From: Megalopta genalis
Taxonomy: Eukaryota; Arthropoda; Insecta; Hymenoptera; Halictidae
NCBI RefSeq assembly: GCF_051020955.1
Contig: NW_027476478.1
Span: forward strand, 151,209 to 215,208
Length of the DNA stretch: 64,000 nt
Reading direction: 5' to 3'
The translations under genes and the position numbers were made by a program. This document shows positions 1-11,809 of this stretch, piece after piece (the first letter of the stretch is position 1; each line of letters begins with the position of its first letter). The notes beneath the pieces are model-generated. The model searched no databases. It was not told the origin of the DNA and saw only the letters and a program-made list of their open reading frames with translations.

Positions 1-3000
1 GTTTCGCCTGCATTTGAAGTTATATCATTTATATCGCAAGTATCTGAAGCTAAATCATTTGTTCTGCATGAATTTGCAGCTAAACCTTCAACATCGCATT
101 GATTTGCAGCTAAATCATGTGTTTCTCATGGATTTGAAGCTAACTCGTTTGTTTCGTCTGCATTTGAAACTATATCACTTATATCCCAAGTTTTTGAAGC
201 TAGCTCGTTTGTTTCCCCTGCATTTGAAGCTACATCACTATTATCCCATGGGTTTGAAGCTAAATCATTTGTATCGCATGGATTTGAATCTAAGCCTTCT
301 ACTTCGCATTGATTTGAAGCTAAATCAAGTGTATCGCATGGATTTGAAACTAACTCGTTTCTTCCGCCTGCATTTGAAGCTATATCACACCTATCCCAAG
401 TGTTTGGAGCTAAATCATTTGTTTCTCCATGGATTTGAACCTAAACCTTCTACATCGCATGGACTTGAAGCTAACTCGTATGTTTCGCCTGCATTTGAAG
501 CTATATCACTTATATCGCAATTATATGATGCTAAATCATTTGTTTCGCATGGATTTGAAGCTAAACCTTCTGAATCGCATTTATTGGAATCTAAAACATG
601 TGATTTTCTTGGATTTGAAGCTAACTCGTTATTTTCTCCTGCATTTGAAGCTATATCACTTATAACGCAAGTATCTGAACCTAAATCATTTGTTTCCCAT
701 GGATTTGAAGCTAAGCCTTCTACTTCGGATGGATTAAAAGCTAAATGATGTGTATCGCATGGATTTTGAAGCTAACTCGTTTGTTTCCCCTGCATTTGAA
801 GCTATATCACATATATCGCAAGTGTCTGATGCTAAATCATTTGTTTCGCACGGATTTGAAGCTAAACCTTCTAGATCGCATTGATTTGCAGCTAAATCAT
901 GTGTTTCGCATGGATTTGAAGCTAACTCGTTTGTTCCGCCTGCATTTGAAGCTATATCACTCCTATCCCAAGTGTTTGAAGCTAAATCATTTGTTTCGCA
1001 TGGATTTGAGGCTAAGCCTTCTACTTCGAATAGATTTGAAGCAAAATGATATGTATCGCATGGATTTTGAAGCTAACTCGTTTGAGTCGTCTGCATTTGA
1101 AGCTATATCACTTATATCCCAACTGTTTGAAGCTAAATCATTTGATTCGCATGGATTTGAAGCTAACTCGTTCGTTTCGCCTGCATTTGAACCTGTATCA
1201 ATTATATTGCAAGTATCTGAAGCTAAATCATTTGTGTTGCATGGATTTGAAGCTAAACCTTGCACATAACATTGATTTGAATCTAAATCATGTGTTTCGT
1301 ATGGAGTTGAAGCTAGCTCGTTTGTTTCGTCTGCATTTGAAGCTATTTCACATATATCGCAAGTATCTGATGTTAAATCATTTGTTTCGCATGGATTTGA
1401 AGCTAACTCGTTCGTTTCCCCTGCATTTGAAACTATATCACTTATATCGCATGTATCTGAAGCTAAATCATTTGTGTTGCATGGATTTGAAGCTAACTCG
1501 TTCGTATCCCCTGAATTTGAAACTATATCCCTTATGTCGCAAGTATCGTATGCTAAATCTTTTTTTCGCACGGATTTGAAGCTAAACCTACTACTTTCGC
1601 ATTGATTTGAAGCTAACTCTTTTGTTTCGTCCGCATTTGAAGCTATATCACTTATATCCCAACTGTTTGAAGCTAAATCAGTTGTTCCGCATGGATTTGA
1701 AGCTAACTCGTTTGATTCCCCTGCATTTGAAGCTATATCACTTATATCGCAAGTATCTGAAGCTAAATCATTTGTTCCGCATGAATTTGCAGCTAATCCT
1801 TCTACATCGCATTGATTTGATGCTAAATCATGTGTTTCGCATGAATTTGAAGCTAACTCGTTTGTTCCATCTGCATTTGAAGTTATATCATTTATATCGC
1901 AAGTATCTGAAGCTAAATCATTTGTTCCGCATGAATTTGCAGCTAAACCTTCAACATGGCATTGATTTGCAGCTAAATCATGTGTTTCGCATGGATTTGA
2001 AGCTAACTCGTTTGTTTCGTCTGCATTTGAAACTATATCACTTATATCGCAAGTATCTGATGCTAAATCATTTTTTTCGCATGGATTTGAAGAAAAACCT
2101 TCTACATCGCATTGATTTGAAGCTGATTCATGTGTTTCGCATGTATTGGAGGTTAACTCGTTTGTTTCCCCTGCAGTTCAGGCTATATCACTTATATCGC
2201 AAGTATCTGAAGCTAAATCATTTGTTTCGCATGAATTTGCAGCTAAACCTTGAACATCGCATTGATTTGCAGCTAAATCATGTGTTTCGTATGGATTTGA
2301 AGCTAACTCGTTTGTTTCGTCTGCATTTGAAACTATATCACTAATATCGCAAGTATCTGATGCTAAATCATTTTTTTCGCATGGATTTGATGCTAAACTT
2401 TCTACATCGCATTGATTTGAAGCTAATTCATGTGTTTCGCATGGATTTGAAGCTAACTCGTTTGTTTCGTCTGCATTTGAAGTTATATCATTTATATCGC
2501 AAGTATCTGTAGCTTAATCATTTGTTCCGCATGAATTTGCAGCTAAACATTCAACATCGCATTGATTTGCAGCTAAATCATGTGTTTCGCATGGATTTGA
2601 AGCTAACTCGTTTGTTTCGTCTGCATTTGAAACTATATCACTTATATCGCAAGTATCTGATGCTAAATCATTTTTTTCGCATGGATTTGAAGCTAAACCT
2701 TCTACATCGCTTTGATTTTCAGCTAAATCATGTGTTTCGCATGGACTTGAAGCTAACTCGTTTGATTCGTCTGCAGTTGAAGCTATAGCCCCTATATCCC
2801 AAGTGTTTGAAGCTCAATCATTAGCTTCGCATGGTTTTGAAGCTAATCCTTCTACATCGCATTGATTTGATGCTAAATCATGTGTTTCGCATGAATTTGA
2901 AGCTAACTCGTTTGTTCCATCTGCATTTGAAGTTATATCATATATATCGCAAGTATCTGAAGCTAAATCATTTGTTCGGCATGAATTTGCAGCTAAACCT

Positions 3001-3058
3001 TCAACATGGCATTGATTTGCAGCTAAATCATGTGTTTCGCATGGATTTGAAGCTAACT

Positions 3059-4110
3059 CGTTTGTTTCGTCTACATTTGAAGCTATATCACTCCTATCCC
3101 AAGTGTTTGAAGCTAAATCATTTGTTTCGCATGGATTTGAGGCTAAGCCTTCTACTTCGAATAGATTTGAAGCAAAATGATATGTATCGCATGGATTTTG
3201 AAGCTAACTCGTTTGAGTCGTCTGCATTTGAAGCTATATCACTTATGTCCCAAGTGTTTGAAGCTCAATCATTTGCTTCGCATGGATTTGAAGCTAATCC
3301 TTCTACTTCGCATCGATTTGCAGCTAAATCATGTGTTTCGCATGGATTTGAAGCTAACTCGTTTGTTTCCCCTGCATTTGAAGCAATGTCACTTATATCG
3401 CAAGTATCTGATGCTAAATCATTTGTTTCGCCTGGATTTGAAGCTAAACCTTCTACTTTCGCATTGATTTGAAGCTGACTCGTTTGTTTCGTCCGCATTT
3501 GAAGCTATATCACTTATATCCCAACTGTTTGAAGCTAAATCATTTGATTCGCATGGATTTGAAGCTAACTCGTTCGTTTCGCCTGCATTTGAACCTGTAT
3601 CAATTATATTGCAAGTATCTGAAGCTAAATCATTTGTGTTGCATGGATTTGAAGCTAAACCTTGCACATAACATTGATTTGAATCTAAATCATGTGTTTC
3701 GTATGGAGTTGAAGCTAGCTCGTTTGTTTCGTCTGCATTTGAAGCTATATCACATATATCGCAAGTATCTGATGTTAAATCATTTGTTTCGCATGGATTT
3801 GAAGCTAACTCGTTCGTTTCCCCTGCATTTGAAGCTATATCACTTATATCGCATGTATCTGAAGCTAAATCATTTGTGTTGCATGGATTTGAAGCTAACT
3901 CGTTCGTATCCCCTGAATTTGAAACTATACCCCTTATGTCGCAAGTATCGTATGCTAAATCTTTTTTTCGCACGGATTTGAAGCTAAACCTACTACTTTC
4001 GCATTGATTTGAAGCTAACTCTTTTGTTTCGTCCGCATTTGAAGCTATATCACTTATATCCCAACTGTTTGAAGCTAAATCAGTTGTTCCGCATGGATTT
4101 GAAGCTAACT
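3059..4110 (-). repeat. 1052-bp sub-repeat, first copy
   Basis: The stretch beginning cgtttgtttcgtctaca at 3059 starts again at 4111, so this is a 1052-bp tandem duplication nested in the 5.17-kb repeat. The length is 35 monomers plus 2 bp. The two extra bases come from single-base insertions in two monomers that carry ctactttcgcattg instead of the usual ctacatcgcattg. The same indels occur in every copy, so they mark common descent. Confidence 0.8.
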
Positions 4111-5162
4111 CGTTTGTTTCGTCTACATTTGAAGCTATATCACTCCTATCCCAAGTGTTTGAAGCTAAATCATTTGTTTCGCATGGATTTGAGGCTAAGC
4201 CTTCTACTTCGAATAGATTTGAAGCAAAATGATATGTATCGCATGGATTTTGAAGCTAACTCGTTTGAGTCGTCTGCATTTGAAGCTATATCACTTATGT
4301 CCCAAGTGTTTGAAGCTCAATCATTTGCTGCGCATGGATTTGAAGCTAATCCTTCTACTTCGCATCGATTTGCAGCTAAATCATGTGTTTCGCATGGATT
4401 TGAAGCTAACTCGTTTGTTTCCCCTGCATTTGAAGCAATGTCACTTATATCGCAAGTATCTGATGCTAAATCATTTGTTTCGCCTGGATTTGAAGCTAAA
4501 CCTTCTACTTTCGCATTGATTTGAAGCTGACTCGTTTGTTTCGTCCGCATTTGAAGCTATATCACTTATATCCCAACTGTTTGAAGCTAAATCATTTGAT
4601 TCGCATGGATTTGAAGCTAACTCGTTCGTTTCGCCTGCATTTGAACCTGTATCAATTATATTGCAAGTATCTGAAGCTAAATCATTTGTGTTGCATGGAT
4701 TTGAAGCTAAACCTTGCACATAACATTGATTTGAATCTAAATCATTTGTTTCGTATGGAGTTGAAGCTAGCTCGTTTGTTTCGTCTGCATTTGAAGCTAT
4801 ATCACATATATCGCTTTATCTGATGTTAAATCATTTGTTTCGCATGGATTTGAAGCTAACTCGTTCGTTTCCCCTGCATTTGAAGCTATATCACTTATAT
4901 CGCATGTATCTGAAGCTAAATCATTTGTGTTGCATGGATTTGAAGCTAACTCGTTCGTATCCCCTGAATTTGAAACTATATCCCTTATGTCGCAAGTATC
5001 GTATGCTAAATCTTTTTTTCGCACGGATTTGAAGCTAAACCTACTACTTTCGCATTGATTTGAAGCTAACTCTTTTGTTTCGTCCGCATTTGAAGCTATA
5101 TCACTTATATCCCAACTGTTTGAAGCTAAATCAGTTGTTCCGCATGGATTTGAAGCTAACTC
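4111..5162 (-). repeat. 1052-bp sub-repeat, second copy
   Basis: Second member of the 1052-bp tandem pair. A small private deletion is visible near 4815, where atatatcgctttatctg replaces the longer atatatcgcaagtatctg form found in the first copy; it breaks the otherwise matching open frames. The related copy inside the second 5.17-kb repeat is at about 8826-9877. Confidence 0.78.
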
Positions 5163-5355
5163 GTTTGTTTCCCCTGCATTTGAAGCTATATCACTTATAT
5201 CGCAAGTATCTGAAGCTAAATCATTTGTTTCGCATGGATTTGAAGCAAAACCTTCTAAATCGCATTGATTTGCAACTAAATCTTGTGTTTCGCAAGGATT
5301 TGAAGCTATCTCGGTTGTTTCTTCTGCATTTGAAGCTATATCACTTACATCCCAA

Positions 5356-8300
5356 GTTTTTGAAGCTAACTCGTTTGTTTCCCCTGCATTTGAAGCTATA
5401 TCACTATTATCCCATGGGTTTGAAGCTAAATCATTTGTATCGCATGGATTTGAATCTAAGCCTTCTACTTCGCATTGATTTGAAGCTAAATCAAGTGTAT
5501 CGCATGGATTTGAAACTAACTCGTTTCTTCCGCCTGCATTTGAAGCTATATCACACCTATCCCAAGTGTTTGGAGCTAAATCATTTGTTTCTCCATGGAT
5601 TTGAACCTAAACCTTCTACATCGCATGGACTTGAAGCTAACTCGTATGTTTCGCCTGCATTTGAAGCTATATCACTTATATCGCAATTATATGATGCTAA
5701 ATCATTTGTTTCGCATGGATTTGAAGCTAAACCTTCTGAATCGCATTTATTGGAATCTAAAACATGTGATTTTCTTGGATTTGAAGCTAACTCGTTAGTT
5801 TCGCCTGCATTTGAAGCTATATCACTTATAACGCAAGTATCTGAACCTAAATCATTTGTTTCCCATGGATTTGAAGCTAAGCCTTCTACTTCGGATGGAT
5901 TAAAAGCTAAATGATGTGTATCGCATGGATTTTGAAGCTAACTCGTTTGTTTCCCCTGCATTTGAAGCTATATCACATATATCGCAAGTGTCTGATGCTA
6001 AATCATTTGTTTCGCACGGATTTGAAGCTAAACCTTCTAGATCGCATTGATTTGCAGCTAAATCATGTGTTTCGCATGGATTTGAAGCTAACTCGTTTGT
6101 TCCGCCTGCATTTGAAGCTATATCACTCCTATCCCAAGTGTTTGAAGCTAAATCATTTGTTTCGCATGGATTTGAGGCTAAGCCTTCTACTTCGAATAGA
6201 TTTGAAGCAAAATGATATGTATCGCATGGATTTTGAAGCTAACTCGTTTGAGTCGTCTGCATTTGAAGCTATATCACTTATATCCCAACTGTTTGAAGCT
6301 AAATCATTTGATTCGCATGGATTTGAAGCTAACTCGTTCGTTTCGCCTGCATTTGAACCTGTATCAATTATATTGCAAGTATCTGAAGCTAAATCATTTG
6401 TGTTGCATGGATTTGAAGCTAAACCTTGCACATAACATTGATTTGAATCTAAATCATGTGTTTCGTATGGAGTTGAAGCTAGCTCGTTTGTTTCGTCTGC
6501 ATTTGAAGCTATATCACATATATCGCAAGTATCTGATGTTAAATCATTTGTTTCGCATGGATTTGAAGCTAACTCGTTCGTTTCCCCTGCATTTGAAGCT
6601 ATATCACTTATATCGCATGTATCTGAAGCTAAATCATTTGTGTTGCATGGATTTGAAGCTAACTCGTTCGTATCCCCTGAATTTGAAACTATATCCCTTA
6701 TGTCGCAAGTATCGTATGCTAAATCTTTTTTTCGCACGGATTTGAAGCTAAACCTACTACTTTCGCATTGATTTGAAGCTAACTCTTTTGTTTCGTCCGC
6801 ATTTGAAGCTATATCACTTATATCCCAACTGTTTGAAGCTAAATCAGTTGTTCCGCATGGATTTGAAGCTAACTCGTTTGATTCCCCTGCATTTGAAGCT
6901 ATATCACTTGTATCGCAAGTATCTGAAGCTAAATCATTTGTTCCGCATGAATTTGCAGCTAAACCTTCAACATGGCATTGATTTGCAGCTAAATCATGTG
7001 TTTCGCATGGATTTGAAGCTAACTCGTTTGTTTCGTCTGCATTTGAAACTATATCACTTATATCGCAAGTATCTGATGCTAAATCATATTTTTCGCATGG
7101 ATTTGAAGCAAAACCTTCTACATCGCATTGATTTGAAGCTGATTCATGTGTTTCGCATGGATTGGAGGCTAACTCGTTTGTTTCCCCTGCAGTTCAGGCT
7201 ATATCACTTATATCGCAAGTATCTGAAGCTAAATCATTTGTTTCGCATGAATTTGCAGCTAAACCTTGAACATCGCATTGATTTGCAGCTAAATCATGTG
7301 TTTCGCATGGATTTGAAGCTAACTCGTTTGTTTCGTCTGCATTTGAAACTATATCACTAATATCGCAAGTATCTGATGCTAAATCATTTTTTTCGCATGG
7401 ATTTGATGCTAAACTTTCTACATCGCATTGATTTGAAGCTAATTCATGTGTTTCGCATGGATTTGAAGCTAACTCGTTTGTTTCGTCTGCATTTGAAGTT
7501 ATATCATTTATATCGCAAGTATCTGTAGCTTAATCATTTGTTCCGCATGAATTTGCAGCTAAACATTCAACATCGCATTGATTTGCAGCTAAATCATGTG
7601 TTTCGCATGGATTTGAAGCTAACTCGTTTGTTTCGTCTGCATTTGAAACTATATCACTTATATCGCAAGTATCTGATGCTAAATCATTTTTTTCGCATGG
7701 ATTTGAAGCTAAACCTTCTACATCGCTTTGATTTGCAGCTAAATCATGTGTTTCGCATGGACTTGAAGCTAACTCGTTTGATTCGTCTGCAGTTGAAGCT
7801 ATAGCCCCTATATCCCAAGTGTTTGAAGCTCAATCATTAGCTTCGCATGGTTTTGAAGCTAATCCTTCTACATCGCATTGATTTGATGCTAAATCATGTG
7901 TTTCGCATGAATTTGAAGCTAACTCGTTTGTTCCATCTGCATTTGAAGTTATATCATATATATCGCAAGTATCTGAAGCTAAATCATTTGTTCCGCATGA
8001 ATTTGCAGCTAAACCTTCAACATGGCATTGATTTGCAGCTAAATCATGTGTTTCGCATGGATTTGAAGCTAACTCGTTTGTTTCGTCTACATTTGAAGCA
8101 ATGTCACTTATATCGCAAGTATCTGATGCTAAATCATTTGTTTCGCCTGGATTTGAAGCTAAACCTTCTACTTTCGCATTGATTTGAAGCTGACTCGTTT
8201 GTTTCGTCCGCATTTGAAGCTATATCACTTATATCCCAACTGTTTGAAGCTAAATCATTTGATTCGCATGGATTTGAAGCTAACTCGTTCGTTTCGCCTG

Positions 8301-10080
8301 CATTTGAACCTGTATCAATTATATTGCAAGTATCTGAAGCTAAATCATTTGTGTTGCATGGATTTGAAGCTAAACCTTGCACATAACATTGATTTGAATC
8401 TAAATCATGTGTTTCGTATGGAGTTGAAGCTAGCTCGTTTGTTTCGTCTGCATTTGAAGCTATATCACATATATCGCAAGTATCTGATGTTAAATCATTT
8501 GTTTCGCATGGATTTGAAGCTAACTCGTTCGTTTCCCCTGCATTTGAAGCTATATCACTTATATCGCATGTATCTGAAGCTAAATCATTTGTGTTGCATG
8601 GATTTGAAGCTAACTCGTTCGTATCCCCTGAATTTGAAACTATACCCCTTATGTCGCAAGTATCGTATGCTAAATCTTTTTTTCGCACGGATTTGAAGCT
8701 AAACCTACTACTTTCGCATTGATTTGAAGCTAACTCTTTTGTTTCGTCCGCATTTGAAGCTATATCACTTATATCGCAACTGTTTGAAGCTAAATCAGTT
8801 GTTCCGCATGGATTTGAAGCTAACTCGTTTGTTTCGTCTACATTTGAAGCTATATCACTCCTATCCCAAGTGTTTGAAGCTAAATCATTTGTTTCGCATG
8901 GATTTGAGGCTAAGCCTTCTACTTCGAATAGATTTGAAGCAAAATGATATGTATCGCATGGATTTTGAAGCTAACTCGTTTGAGTCGTCTGCATTTGAAG
9001 CTATATCACTTATGTCCCAAGTGTTTGAAGCTCAATCATTTGCTGCGCATGGATTTGAAGCTAATCCTTCTACTTCGCATCGATTTGCAGCTAAATCATG
9101 TGTTTCGCATGGATTTGAAGCTAACTCGTTTGTTTCCCCTGCATTTGAAGCAATGTCACTTATATCGCAAGTATCTGATGCTAAATCATTTGTTTCGCCT
9201 GGATTTGAAGCTAAACCTTCTACTTTCGCATTGATTTGAAGCTGACTCGTTTGTTTCGTCCGCATTTGAAGCTATATCACTTATATCCCAACTGTTTGAA
9301 GCTAAATCATTTGATTCGCATGGATTTGAAGCTAACTCGTTCGTTTCGCCTGCATTTGAACCTGTATCAATTATATTGCAAGTATCTGATGCTAAATCAT
9401 TTGTGTTGCATGGATTTGAAGCTAAACCTTGCACATAACATTGATTTGAATCTAAATCATTTGTTTCGTATGGAGTTGAAGCTAGCTCGTTTGTTTCGTC
9501 TGCATTTGAAGCTATATCACATATATCGCAAGTATCTGATGTTAAATCATTTGTTTCGCATGGATTTGAAGCTAACTCGTTCGTTTCCCCTGCATTTGAA
9601 GCTATATCACTTATATCGCATGTATCTGAAGCTAAATCATTTGTGTTGCATGGATTTGAAGCTAACTCGTTCGTATCCCCTGAATTTGAAACTATATCCC
9701 TTATGTCGCAAGTATCGTATGCTAAATCTTTTTTTCGCACGGATTTGAAGCTAAACCTACTACTTTCGCATTGATTTGAAGCTAACTCTTTTGTTTCGTC
9801 CGCATTTGAAGCTATATCACTTATATCCCAACTGTTTGAAGCTAAATCAGTTGTTCCGCATGGATTTGAAGCTATCTCGTTTGTTTCCCCTGCATTTGAA
9901 GCTATATCACTTATATCGCAAGTATCTGAAGCTAAATCATTTGTTTCGCATGGATTTGAAGCAAAACCTTCTAAATCGCATTGATTTGCAACTAAATCTT
10001 GTGTTTCGCAAGGATTTGAAGCTATCTCGGTTGTTTCTTCTGCATTTGAAGCTATATCACTTACATCCCAAGTTTTTGAA
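5356..10080 (-). repeat. 5.17-kb higher-order repeat, copy 2 (two internal deletions)
   Basis: This is the tandem partner of the segment at 190-5355. Compared with it, a 150-bp pentamer is missing near 6956 (present at about 1790-1940 in copy 1), and 301 bp is missing near 8090 (present at about 3075-3375 in copy 1). The second deletion joins a monomer containing gtctacatttgaag directly to one containing gcaatgtcactt. The end near 10080 is placed where the shared variant gctatctcgg (5305 and 10021, offset 4716) and the following monomers stop matching. Confidence 0.83.
8826..9877 (-). repeat. 1052-bp sub-repeat, third copy
   Basis: This matches 4111-5162 at an offset of about 4715, as expected from the 5.17-kb duplication, and matches 8078-8825 at an offset near 750 because that neighbour carries the 301-bp deletion. 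It keeps the intact aagtatctgatg form at about 9530, so the small deletion near 4815 is private to the earlier copy. Confidence 0.76.
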
Positions 10081-10680
10081 GCTAGCTCGTTTGTTTCCCC
10101 TGCATTTGAAGCTATGTCACTTATATCGCAAGTATCTGAAGCTAAATCATTTGTGTCGCATGAATTTGAAGCTAAACCTTCTACATAGCACTGATTTGAA
10201 GCTTAATCATGTGTTTCGCATGGATTTGAAGCTAACTAGTTTGTTTCGTCTGCACTTGAAACTATATCACTTATATCGGAAGTATCTGAAGGTAAATCAT
10301 TTGTTTCGCATGGATTTGAAGCTAAACCTTCTACATCGCTTTGATTTGCAGCTAAATCATGTGTTTCGCTTGGACTTGAAGCTAACTCGTTTGTTTCATC
10401 TGCATATGAAGCTATATCACTTATATCGCTAGAATCTGGAGCTAAATCATTTGTTTCGCATGGATTTGAAGCTAAGCCTTCAACTTCGCATTGATTTGCA
10501 GCTAAATAATGTGTTTCGCTTGGATTTGAATCTAACTCGTTTGTTTCCCCTGCATTTCAGGATATATAGCTTGTATCGCAAGTATCTGATGCTAAATCAT
10601 TTGTTTCGCATGGATTTGAATCTAAGACATCTAGTTCGCATTGATTTGAAGCTAAATCATGAGTTTCGAATGGATTAGAA
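10081..10680 (-). repeat. Diverged monomers outside the 5.17-kb repeat
   Basis: Monomers continue in 30-bp register but no longer match the flanking higher-order repeats closely. This stretch carries more private substitutions than its neighbours, including ones that would place stops in the otherwise open frames, such as gctaactagtttg near 10231 and gctaaataatgtg near 10501. It may be an older segment left between younger amplifications. No gene is seen. Confidence 0.6.
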
Positions 10681-10980
10681 GCTAACTCGTTTGTTTCGCC
10701 TGCATTTGAAGTTATATCATTTATATCGCAAGTATCTGAAGCTAAATCATTTGTTCCGCATGAATTTGCCGCTAAACCTTCAACATCGCATTGATTTGCT
10801 GCTAAATCATGTGTTTCGCATGGATTAGAAGCTAACTCGTTTGTTTTGCCTGCATTTGAAGTTATATCATTTATATCGCAAGTATCTGAAGCTAAATCAT
10901 TTGTTCTGCATGAATTTGCAGCTAAACCTTCAACATCGCATTGATTAGCAGCTAAATCATGTGTTTCGCATGGATTTGAA
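10681..10980 (-). repeat. Two tandem 150-bp pentamers
   Basis: The units 10681-10830 and 10831-10980 are successive 150-bp pentamers that agree almost base for base, both starting gctaactcgtttgttt. They share an unusual atttgaagttatatcatt variant that also opens the window at positions 13-30. This is one of the clearest places to see the pentamer as a duplication unit. Confidence 0.85.
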
Positions 10981-11040
10981 GCTAACTCGTTTGTTTCGTC
11001 CGCATTTGAAGCTATATCACTTATACCCCAAGTTTTTGAA

Positions 11041-11300
11041 GCTAGCTCGTTTGTTTCCCCTGCATTTGAAGCTATGTCACTTATATCGCAAGTATCTGAA
11101 GGTAAATCATTAGTTTAGCATGGATTTGAAGCTAAACCATCTACATCGCATTGATATGAAGATACAAACACTGAATTCGTTTCAAATAAATGCGATGTAG
11201 AATGTTTAGCATCAAATCCATGTGAAACAAATGATTTAGCATCAGATACTTGCGATATATGTTATTTAGCTTCAAATGCAGACGAAACAAACGAGCTAGC
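11041..11300. repeat. Inverted repeat at the first orientation switch (120-bp arms, 20-bp loop)
   Basis: The reverse complement of 11041-11160 aligns without gaps to 11181-11300. I counted 9 mismatches in the inner 60 bp and 7 in the outer 60 bp, about 87% identity. Monomer types are in mirror order on both sides (Q, N, T, G outward), and both arms share the uncommon variant gagctagc at the outer end. Beyond 120 bp the monomer order no longer mirrors. The orientation is divergent: minus array to the left, plus array to the right. Such a structure can extrude as a cruciform or hairpin. Confidence 0.9.
11161..11180. other. Spacer at the first inversion junction
   Basis: The 20 bases gatacaaacactgaattcgt separate the two arms and do not fit either neighbouring monomer. 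They include the 6-bp palindrome gaattc at 11173-11178. The spacer could be a residue of the rearrangement, or a monomer too diverged to recognise. Confidence 0.75.
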
Positions 11301-11809
11301 TTCAACTCCATACGAAACAGATGATTTAGATTCAAATCAATGTTATGTGGAAGGTTTATCTTCAAATCCATGCAACACAAATGATTTAGCTTCAGATACT
11401 TGCCATATAAGTGATACAGCTTCTAATGCAGGCGAAACGAACTAGTGAGCTTCAAATCCATGCGAAACAAATGATTTAGCTTCAAACAGTTGGGATATAA
11501 GTGATATAGCTTCAAATGCTGACGAAACAAACGAGTCAGCTTCAAATCAATGCGAAAGTAGAATATTTAGCTTCGAATCCATGCGAAACAAATGATTTAG
11601 CATCAGATACTTGCGATATAAGTGATATAGCTTCAAGTGCAGGCGAAACTAACGAGTTAGCTCCAAATCCATGCGAAACACATGATTTAGCTGCAAATCA
11701 ATGCGATGTAGAAGGTTTAGCTTCAAATCCATGCGTAACAAATGATTTAGCTTCAGATACTTGCGATATAAGTGATATAGCATCAAATGCAGACGAAACG
11801 AACGGGTTA

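Larger units (their letters stand above)
190..5355 (-). repeat. 5.17-kb higher-order repeat, copy 1
   Basis: This segment recurs almost exactly at 5356-10080. The offset is 5166 bp through its first half (for example the rare variant ttatcccatgggtt at 241 and 5407). It drops to 5016 after about 1.8 kb because copy 2 lacks one 150-bp pentamer, and then to about 4715 after about 3.07 kb because copy 2 lacks a further 301 bp. Matching stretches differ at only scattered positions, so the duplication is recent relative to divergence between monomer types. Boundaries are approximate because both ends lie inside similar monomers. Confidence 0.85.
1..11160 (-). repeat. Left satellite block: 30-bp monomer array, minus orientation
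   Basis: This block is a continuous array of 30-bp monomers with no unique sequence inside. Read on the plus strand, each monomer begins near gaagctaa and contains a variant of tcgcatggattt; read on the minus strand it gives the decapeptide frame LASNPCETND and relatives. The five monomer types follow each other in the 150-bp pentamer order seen elsewhere in the window. The array is open at the left edge, so it began before this window. Positions 1 to about 190 match about 10843-11070 near the right end of the block, so the left edge falls inside another copy of a segment that recurs here. Two minus-to-plus frames and one frame on the other strand are open by composition, and all are interrupted many times. 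No gene is supported. Confidence 0.95.

Noticed and set aside
11161..11180. Unique sequence insertion or attachment site at the first junction
   Set aside because: At 20 bp it is too short to identify and has no flanking direct repeats, so it is kept only as a spacer.
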